A DNA stretch of 11,043 bases from Bacteroidia bacterium. Lineage in GTDB: Bacteria; Bacteroidota; Bacteroidia; Chitinophagales; Saprospiraceae. The notes under the pieces were generated by a model. It was not told the origin of the DNA. It was given only the letters and a program-made list of their open reading frames with translations, and did not search any database. Location: NCBI GenBank assembly GCA_030431945.1, contig JAUIIF010000085.1:1-11043 (forward strand), in the 5' to 3' direction. Shown here piece by piece: positions 6,052 to 11,043 of this stretch (position 1 is its first letter; every line of letters begins with the position of its first letter). The translations under genes were made by a program, and so were the position numbers.

Positions 6052-6064
6052 CGGCAACACCTTG

Positions 6065-8773
6065 CTATTGGCGTAGGATTTTCTCCGTATGGCTTTTTCC
6101 ACCGTCCAACCGCACCGTCAGGTAATACATTCCGGGGGGAGTGGTGGCCAAATTAAAGGATTCGTTTAGGGTGCCGCTTTCGTTCACCCGGCGAGTGCGG
6201 AGTATGCGTCCGTTCCCATCCTGCAGCAGGAGCGTTGCCGGTTGTGTGACAGGGATATTTCCAGTCACTTGTAAAACGTCACTTGTCGGATTAGGAAAGA
6301 ATCGGAGGCCAAAAGGTCTTGGTACTTCTACATTGTTCGTCAGGAAAGTAAAGTCGAGATAATTAAGGTTGAACAAAGGTTGCGCGATCAGGATACGAAG
6401 AGTATGCAGACCAGCCGGCAATGTAGCCTCAAAGCTCGTAGTAGTCCAGGTCTGCCACCCCCCGGTGGACGTAAAGCTCGCAGTATGAAGGTTATCGGCG
6501 TTACCTGCGGCATCGAGTAGCTGCAGCTGTACTGCTCCGTTTCCACCTTCCGAGGCATTACGGTACTCCACGGTGTAGGTTCCGGGCTGCGCCACCTCGA
6601 CCAGGTAATCGAGATAGTCCCCGGCATCCAGGAACCCAATGTTTTGCCCACCGCCGGCATCGGTAGTGGGCTCCAGTTGGGTTCCCTGTTGCTTAAAGTA
6701 ATCCTCTGCTTCCAGGCGTCCGGGAATGGGACTGATGATGGCGACCTTGTTTTGGATGAGCTCTTGCGTAAAAGTTTCCAAGCTGGTACCATCCGTAGCT
6801 TGCAGGTTTGTACCCGCGTAAGAAGCACGAATTACATCTTCCGACCTGAAAACGGTACTGGTAGAAAGTATCACGGAACGGTTTCCAGCAGCGCTGAAAG
6901 CTACGGCAGTGACTGGTACGGCATCTCCGTTGACAAAAAGCGTAAAGTCGTTGAGCCGGGGCTCGATCTCGTTTGCAAGCGGTTTATTCAACACTATCCT
7001 TATGCTTTGATTCGTAGTGGTTTCGCCCGCTAAAAATTGAGTACCGAGACTGTTCAGATCAGCGGTACGGATGAATTCAAAGCCCCCCAGGTTAAAACCT
7101 TCCCGATCCACGTACAACCGCAGTTTTTTATCTGCGGTCGTCAGTGGAATATTTTGGATAACGGAGGTCTGAAATCCTTGCCAGTCGCCCGTATTAGGCA
7201 CGGTCCGAGGCGCCGTCAGGGGCGAGTCTCCCACCTGAAAATGGAAAGTTCCGCCGTCGGCATTTGCAGCCGTCCGTACTCGTGCAGAATAGATCCCATC
7301 TTCCTCAACGTTCACTGTATACTGCAACCATTCCCCGGTAGCTAGCCAACCAACGTGAATACCGTCGGTTAGGGTATTGTCTGCTGACTTTTCCAGATCC
7401 ACCGCATCATTGCGGTACACCCAGCCATTATTCCAGGCGGTAAAGTTGCCGGTGGTCACTTGAAAATTGGCCTGATCCACATCAAAGTAGGCTTCCCCTA
7501 CCCTGCCCAGATCAAAATCAGGCGAATGAATGACCCCGGGAATCCGGTGTTCCTTGAACGGCAGGGTGGCGGCGGTGGTGTTCTGCCGAAAAAGAGCGTC
7601 AATTACGTCTTTTTGATAGGTCGCATTTTCTAGTTTCAGGTCCAGGAGGATCGCCGTGGCCTCTGTGACCGTCGGTGCCGCCCCAGCGCCTTCCCAGTAA
7701 TCGATCAGGCGTTGCCAACCGGCCGTTCGCTCCACGGAAACAGGGCCGGCAATAGCGTCTATCTTTTTCCAGGGCCACCAGGCCCAGCCCAGGTTATGAT
7801 CGGCGAATAATTTAGTCGCCGTCTGGAACCATACGTTAGAATTCTCTCCGGTTTCACCAAAATAAATCGGCACGTTGTGCGTCTCCCGGATATCCAGGAC
7901 CCACTGGATGGAAGCCTGGTCGTTTACGGACCAGTACTTATGCGGGCTATAGACCAGGTTATTGTCCCAGGGTGGTGTCAGTCCCGTAAAGTCATTGGCA
8001 AACCAGTTGCCTTCGATAAACAGGATGTGGTTTTGATCTACGGCCCGGATCGCGCTGGTGATGCGCCCGTAAAGGTCCCGTAAAGCCGTATTACCCGGCA
8101 GGCTGTAATTGACCTCATTAATCAGGTCGTAACCACCAATCGTAGGCTCGTCCTGATAACGTTCTGCCAGCCGTGCCCACAAGGCGACCGTCTTGTCCCT
8201 GTTGGCCTCGCTTTCCCAAAGATTCGGCTTGTCTTCATCCCGATCAGAAATCCCCTGATCGTTACCCTGCCCGCCAGGGGCGGCATGCAGGTCCAGAATA
8301 ACGTACATATCGCGGGCTTTACACCAGGCAACCAGACTGTCAGTCAGGGCAAAGCCTTCCTCCAGCCAGGTTTGCTGACCGGCTACGGGCTCTTCCTCGA
8401 TCGGCAACGTAAACAAGTTGTAGTGCATAGGCAAGCGGACGGAGTTAAACCCCGCCTGATGCATGGCTTCAATATCATTTTCATTCGTATGATTGGCCCG
8501 CCATGCGGCATAGAACTCGTTGGTTACTTCTTCCCCAACCAAGGCTTCCAGTCGCTCAATCAATTGGTGTTGTGCATTGGCAAAGCCAGCTGTTTGCAGC
8601 ATATAGCCCTCCTGCAACATCCACCCGCCAAGTCCCATCCCCTGCAGCAGGTAGGGCTCTCCGACCTCGTTGACGATCTCTTTGCCTTCGGCCCGTAGAA
8701 AACCCTGGGCATTGAGAGTTGAAAAGAAAAAGCAGAAAACACTTGGCAGCACAAGAAATTTGAAGATCGACAT
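6065..8773 (-). CDS. Secreted GH5 glycoside hydrolase with two CBM6 modules and a T9SS sorting domain
   Basis: A 902-residue secreted enzyme. The signal peptide is at 1-23 (ending STLNAQ). The GH5 catalytic barrel runs to about 355: RLPMHY (R113, H117), LDLHAAPGG (160-167), YDLINE with the acid/base E220, YSPHKYW (H278), and YFGETGE with nucleophile E307, then GWAWWPWKK. A CBM6 module follows at about 411-569, an Ig-like (SwmB-type) domain at about 571-676, a second CBM6 at about 682-811 starting with the classic IPGRLEAEDY, and a type A T9SS C-terminal domain at about 818-902 (FFPNPTSDVLQV to the end). CBM6 domains commonly bind beta-glucans, xylan or agarose; a beta-glucanase role is likely but the exact bond cannot be read. 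The ATG at 8773 was chosen over 8830 because it starts the signal peptide directly. The first CBM6 has HSPDFD where EAEDYD is usual. Confidence 0.92.
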   Translation of the reverse strand: MSIFKFLVLPSVFCFFFSTLNAQGFLRAEGKEIVNEVGEPYLLQGMGLGGWMLQEGYMLQTAGFANAQHQLIERLEALVGEEVTNEFYAAWRANHTNENDIEAMHQAGFNSVRLPMHYNLFTLPIEEEPVAGQQTWLEEGFALTDSLVAWCKARDMYVILDLHAAPGGQGNDQGISDRDEDKPNLWESEANRDKTVALWARLAERYQDEPTIGGYDLINEVNYSLPGNTALRDLYGRITSAIRAVDQNHILFIEGNWFANDFTGLTPPWDNNLVYSPHKYWSVNDQASIQWVLDIRETHNVPIYFGETGENSNVWFQTATKLFADHNLGWAWWPWKKIDAIAGPVSVERTAGWQRLIDYWEGAGAAPTVTEATAILLDLKLENATYQKDVIDALFRQNTTAATLPFKEHRIPGVIHSPDFDLGRVGEAYFDVDQANFQVTTGNFTAWNNGWVYRNDAVDLEKSADNTLTDGIHVGWLATGEWLQYTVNVEEDGIYSARVRTAANADGGTFHFQVGDSPLTAPRTVPNTGDWQGFQTSVIQNIPLTTADKKLRLYVDREGFNLGGFEFIRTADLNSLGTQFLAGETTTNQSIRIVLNKPLANEIEPRLNDFTLFVNGDAVPVTAVAFSAAGNRSVILSTSTVFRSEDVIRASYAGTNLQATDGTSLETFTQELIQNKVAIISPIPGRLEAEDYFKQQGTQLEPTTDAGGGQNIGFLDAGDYLDYLVEVAQPGTYTVEYRNASEGGNGAVQLQLLDAAGNADNLHTASFTSTGGWQTWTTTSFEATLPAGLHTLRILIAQPLFNLNYLDFTFLTNNVEVPRPFGLRFFPNPTSDVLQVTGNIPVTQPATLLLQDGNGRILRTRRVNESGTLNESFNLATTPPGMYYLTVRLDGGKSHTEKILRQ

Positions 8774-8915
8774 AGTAGCAGGCAGTTTAGAACAGTGTGG
8801 CGGCAGAGGGTCTGTCCGGCAGGCTCCCAATATACGTCGTCAAGCAGGCATTTTCCCTTCCTGGGTTGAGGCGCGGCCGCAGGTGCAAAGCGCTAACCAA
8901 ATGTAGCATGGTGGA
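8774..8915 (-). promoter_or_regulatory. Spacer upstream of the GH5 gene with candidate promoter word
   Basis: The 142-bp spacer contains minus-strand TACATTTG at 8905-8898, an exact match to the Bacteroidota -7 word TAnnTTTG, about 125 nt before the GH5 ATG. The region 19-22 nt further upstream, inside the hydrolase 3' end, has no clear TTG, so the promoter call is tentative. The spacer also holds the second copy of the 18-bp repeat. Its size argues that GH5 is not simply co-translated with the hydrolase. Confidence 0.3.
8870..8887 (-). repeat. 18-bp GC-rich intergenic repeat, copy 2 (inverted)
   Basis: The minus strand reads TGCACCTGCGGCCGCGCC, identical to plus 3475-3492. Beyond the identical block the two copies share only partial similarity, including a downstream GCCTGC at nearly the same distance. 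It would lie in the untranslated leader of the GH5 mRNA if transcription starts at the candidate promoter at 8898-8905. Confidence 0.55.
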
Positions 8916-9680
8916 TCAGCTTTCCAGAAAGGCATTCACCGCCGCCAGCAGTTCCGCCGGTTTTTCTGCGTGTACCCAGTGGCCGGCACCGGCCACCGTC
9001 TCCAATTGTGCCTGCGGAAATAGCATTTGAATTAGTTCGAAGTCATCGTCCTGTACGTAGCCGCTTTGACTACCACGCAGGAATAAGGCCGGCCCGTCGT
9101 AGCGATCTCCCAACTGGCCCACCGGGCCGATCAGCTTGTCGTAGTTGTCCCGGATGGCCGGCAGGTTCATCCGCCAGCGGAAACCGCCGGCCGGGTCCCG
9201 GGCCAGGTTTTTCAGTAAGAACAGGCGTATGCCAGGGTCGGCCAGGTAGGTGCCGAGTTCTTCTGCGGCCGCTTTACGGTCGGTAATGGTGGGCGGATCG
9301 AGGGTTGCCAACGCAGCAAAAATTTCGTGGTGGCCCGGCCGGTAGCGCCGGGGGGCAATATCCACGACCACCAGCTGCTGCACCAACTCCGGGTGGCTCA
9401 GGGCCACCTGCATGGCCACTTTGCCTCCCATGCTGTGCCCCAGCAGGTAGCACGCCTGAACGTCGAGGGTATGCAGGGTTTCGGCTACGTCTGCGGCCAG
9501 CAGGGGATAGTCCATGGCCTCGGTATGAAAACTGCGGCCGTGGTTGCGCAGGTCCAGCAGAACCACCTGGTAGCGATCTGCCCAGGTTCGGGCCAGCGTC
9601 TGCCAGTTGTCAAGCATACCAAAAAGGCCGTGGAGGATGACCAGTGGCTGGCCTTCGCCAAAAATTTTATAGTGAAGCAT
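8916..9680 (-). CDS. Alpha/beta-fold hydrolase (YbfF-like esterase)
   Basis: A 254-residue cytoplasmic alpha/beta hydrolase. Visible motifs are the oxyanion segment LHGLFGMLDNW (16-26), LLDLRNHGRS (41-50), the nucleophile elbow GHSMGG with S83, and GAGHWVHAEKP with the catalytic His H234. The catalytic acid may be the Asp in VVVDIAP (D107), as in YbfF-type enzymes, or one in the loop QDDDF (210-214). The RNHGRS and GHSMGGK segments are close to E. coli YbfF, an acyl-CoA/short-chain ester hydrolase; natural substrate here is unknown. The ATG at 9680 starts the conserved MLHYKIFGEG strand; the earlier in-frame ATG at 9713 would add an unconserved PHFFPTYASA and overlap the upstream element region. 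The gene is divergent from the ROK kinase. Confidence 0.88.
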   Translation of the reverse strand: MLHYKIFGEGQPLVILHGLFGMLDNWQTLARTWADRYQVVLLDLRNHGRSFHTEAMDYPLLAADVAETLHTLDVQACYLLGHSMGGKVAMQVALSHPELVQQLVVVDIAPRRYRPGHHEIFAALATLDPPTITDRKAAAEELGTYLADPGIRLFLLKNLARDPAGGFRWRMNLPAIRDNYDKLIGPVGQLGDRYDGPALFLRGSQSGYVQDDDFELIQMLFPQAQLETVAGAGHWVHAEKPAELLAAVNAFLES

Positions 9681-9716
9681 AGCGGAAGCGTACGTGGGAA
9701 AAAAGTGGGGCATTGT

Positions 9717-9730
9717 CTAAGTCAAAGTGG
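9717..9730 (-). repeat. 14-bp shared upstream element, copy 2 (hydrolase leader)
   Basis: The minus strand reads CCACTTTGACTTAG, identical to the element before mce at 5875-5888, and lies 37-50 nt before the hydrolase ATG at 9680. In both places plus-strand TTGCCGG occurs 63-64 nt from the repeat start (5938 and 9781). The shared position relative to a start codon makes a promoter or operator plausible, but two copies are weak evidence. Confidence 0.35.
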
Positions 9731-9856
9731 CAGGGCATTTTTTACTGGTTATCGTGGCTCCTGACTTCGTTGAAAAAGCCTTGCCGGGAACTCCGCTAAC
9801 GGCATACTAAATTTCCCTGCCGCTCCGGCTTAGGTATAAGCAAAAACCTCAGTAGT

Positions 9857-9912
9857 GGTAAATGTTTTACCTTCCGCCCTTACCGGGCGGCCTATTTTGT
9901 CCGGGCGGACAA
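9857..9912. promoter_or_regulatory. Three stacked inverted repeats in the ROK kinase leader
   Basis: Within 56 bp before the kinase there are GGTAAA-TGT-TTTACC (9857-9871), CCGCCC-TTACC-GGGCGG (9874-9890), and TTGTCCG-GG-CGGACAA (9897-9912), the last ending 16 nt before the ATG. The first resembles palindromic operators of LacI-type sugar regulators, though with an odd centre; the other two share the direct repeat CCGGGCGG at 9883 and 9901, 18 bp apart. They may be operators or leader RNA hairpins. The rest of the 248-bp divergent spacer has no recognised element besides the 14-bp repeat; CTTAGGTATAA at 9829-9839 also occurs on the minus strand before mce. Confidence 0.45.
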
Positions 9913-9928
9913 TTTATACTATTTAACT

Positions 9929-10822
9929 ATGCACTGGGGTATTGACTTAGGCGGTACTAAAATTGAAGGGGTTATTCTGGCCGATGATGGTTCCGTGGTG
10001 GATCGTCGCCGAATTGCCACGGAGCGGGAAAAAGGGTACCAACACATCGTTGGCCGCATCGGCCTGCTGGTCCGCGAGATGCAGGAGGCAACTGGCCTGA
10101 TTCCGGAGAAAATTGGTATTGGAACGCCGGGCACGATCGATCCGCCCACCGGCCTGATGAAAAATTCGAACACTACGGTGCTCAACGGGCAGCCACTAAA
10201 AATTGACCTGGAAGCGGCCATGGGTATTCCGGTCATCCTGGCCAATGATGCCAACTGCTTCGCCGTGGCGGAGGCCCGGATGGGCTGCGTGCCGGAGGCA
10301 GCCCCCGGGGCAAAAGTCGTCTTCGGGGTCATCCTGGGCACGGGTACCGGAGGTGGCCTGGTGGTCAACGGCCAGGTACTGGCCGGCGCGCAGGGAATCG
10401 GGGGGGAGTGGGGCCATATGTTCCTCGACAATTCCGGCGGGTACTGCTATTGTGGCCGGGTGGGCTGTGCCGAGCGTATTCTGGCGGGGCCCAGCCTGGA
10501 AAAATACTATGCCAACCTGAGCGGAAGATCCCTTACCATGAAAGAAATTGTGCCGCGCTACCGCGCGGGTAACGATGCCGCCGCCACCGCGACCATGGAG
10601 CGCTGGTTTCATTTTTTCGCTAAAGGCATCAGCACCATCATCAACGTTATCGACCCCGATGTCGTCGTACTCGGTGGCGGCCTGGGCAATATTGAAGAAT
10701 TGTATACGAAGGCCGTGCCTCAGGTGGTCGACCACCTGTTCAACCCAAGAATGGACACTGTCTTCCTCAAGCCTAAGCTCGGGGATTCAGCGGGGGTATT
10801 CGGAGCGGCGCTTTTGAATTGA
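9929..10822 (+). CDS. ROK-family sugar kinase (Mak/fructokinase-like)
   Basis: A 297-residue cytoplasmic kinase that should phosphorylate a hexose with ATP. ROK motifs are complete: phosphate-binding DLGGTKIEG (6-14), the catalytic Asp D107 in ANDANCFAVAEA, GTGTGGGLVVNG (137-148), the substrate-binding E160 and H163 in GGEWGHM, and the zinc site made by H163 with C173, C175 and C180 in CYCGRVGC, then NVIDPDVVVLGGG and GDSAGVFGAA. KNSNTTVLNGQPL and NVIDPDVVVLGGG are close to E. coli Mak (manno/fructokinase), which makes fructose or mannose the best-guess substrate; glucose or N-acetylglucosamine remain possible. No DNA-binding domain precedes the kinase, so it is an enzyme rather than a ROK repressor. 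No Shine-Dalgarno site is seen; the bases before the ATG are A/T-rich, as is common in this phylum. It is divergent from the hydrolase gene. Confidence 0.92.
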   Translation: MHWGIDLGGTKIEGVILADDGSVVDRRRIATEREKGYQHIVGRIGLLVREMQEATGLIPEKIGIGTPGTIDPPTGLMKNSNTTVLNGQPLKIDLEAAMGIPVILANDANCFAVAEARMGCVPEAAPGAKVVFGVILGTGTGGGLVVNGQVLAGAQGIGGEWGHMFLDNSGGYCYCGRVGCAERILAGPSLEKYYANLSGRSLTMKEIVPRYRAGNDAAATATMERWFHFFAKGISTIINVIDPDVVVLGGGLGNIEELYTKAVPQVVDHLFNPRMDTVFLKPKLGDSAGVFGAALLN

Positions 10823-10835
10823 CACGGCACCCGCA

Positions 10836-10850
10836 AGGCGGTACTCGCCT
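10836..10850. terminator. Weak hairpin after the ROK kinase
   Basis: AGGCG (10836-10840) and CGCCT (10846-10850) form a 5-bp stem with a 5-base loop, 14 nt after the kinase stop codon, in the 101-bp spacer between convergent genes. There is no strong T-tract afterwards, so terminator activity is doubtful. Nothing else was recognised in this spacer. Confidence 0.25.
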
Positions 10851-10923
10851 GGTTCGGTCTTCATGGTCCTCACGGCCCTTAAGGCAGCACGGATTGTCCC
10901 GCTACAACCGCTATCCCCCAACC

Positions 10924-11043
10924 CTACTTCTCCATTTCCGAGTACAACTGCCCGGCATTATAAGCTTTAAGCACGTGCCGGACGGTACCCGTTAGGTTCG
11001 GTGGCAATTCTTTCAACGGCCACCATTCCACATTTTCGAATTT
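10924..11043 (-). CDS. Probable Nudix hydrolase, C-terminal end only
   Basis: The last 39 codons and TAG stop of a minus-strand gene that begins outside the window. The peptide reads FENVEWWPLKELPPNLTG then VRHVLKAYNAGQLYSEMEK. The E-x-x-WW-P-L-x-E-LP-x-N-L pattern followed by a terminal helix is typical of the end of Nudix-fold proteins, where this strand and helix come after the Nudix box. The box itself (GX5EX7REUXEEXGU) would lie beyond the edge, so the family call is an inference from the C-terminal pattern. It is convergent with the ROK kinase. Confidence 0.6.
   Translation of the reverse strand, partial: KFENVEWWPLKELPPNLTGTVRHVLKAYNAGQLYSEMEK

Overview
The window looks like chromosomal DNA from a member of the Bacteroidota, most likely the Saprospiria (Lewinella-like). 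The evidence is a GldB-type gliding lipoprotein, a secreted glycoside hydrolase with a type IX secretion (T9SS) C-terminal sorting domain, two Bacteroidota-style outer-membrane beta-barrels, methylmalonyl-CoA epimerase, the general absence of Shine-Dalgarno sites, and TAnnTTTG-like promoter words. The assignment below phylum level is inference from overall composition and gene style.

Layout: (1) 1-2705, envelope block: 3' part missing of a gldB-like lipoprotein gene (minus), a divergent PorT-family (OMP_b-brl_2) barrel gene (plus), and a convergent FadL/OmpP1-type barrel gene (minus); the last two genes end 20 bp apart in a hairpin that contains both stop codons. (2) 2818-3402, a small protein with two cysteine clusters, including a zf-trcl-type zinc ribbon. 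(3) 3541-5826, a tight minus-strand operon with overlapping reading frames: methylmalonyl-CoA epimerase (mce), a TPMT-family SAM methyltransferase, and an MFS transporter. (4) 6065-8773, a 902-residue secreted GH5-CBM6-(Ig-like)-CBM6-T9SS glycoside hydrolase. (5) 8916-9680, a YbfF-like alpha/beta hydrolase. (6) 9929-10822, a ROK-family sugar kinase (Mak/fructokinase-like) on the plus strand with three inverted repeats in its leader. (7) 10924 to the end, the C-terminal end of a probable Nudix hydrolase.

Functional reading: GldB-type lipoprotein, T9SS-tagged GH5 enzyme, outer-membrane barrels, MFS carrier and ROK kinase together fit a polysaccharide-using gliding or surface-secreting bacterium, although no polysaccharide utilization locus (SusC/SusD pair) is present here. 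The methylmalonyl-CoA epimerase belongs to propionate/succinate metabolism and is coupled by overlap to two genes with no obvious link to that pathway.

No tRNA, rRNA, CRISPR array, insertion sequence or defence system is visible. I found no convincing new multi-gene system. The most interesting unexplained signals are in the spacers: a long, register-perfect hairpin after the GH5 gene, an 18-bp GC-rich repeat in inverted orientation in two distant spacers, a 14-bp repeat upstream of two minus-strand genes, and the stacked palindromes before the ROK kinase.
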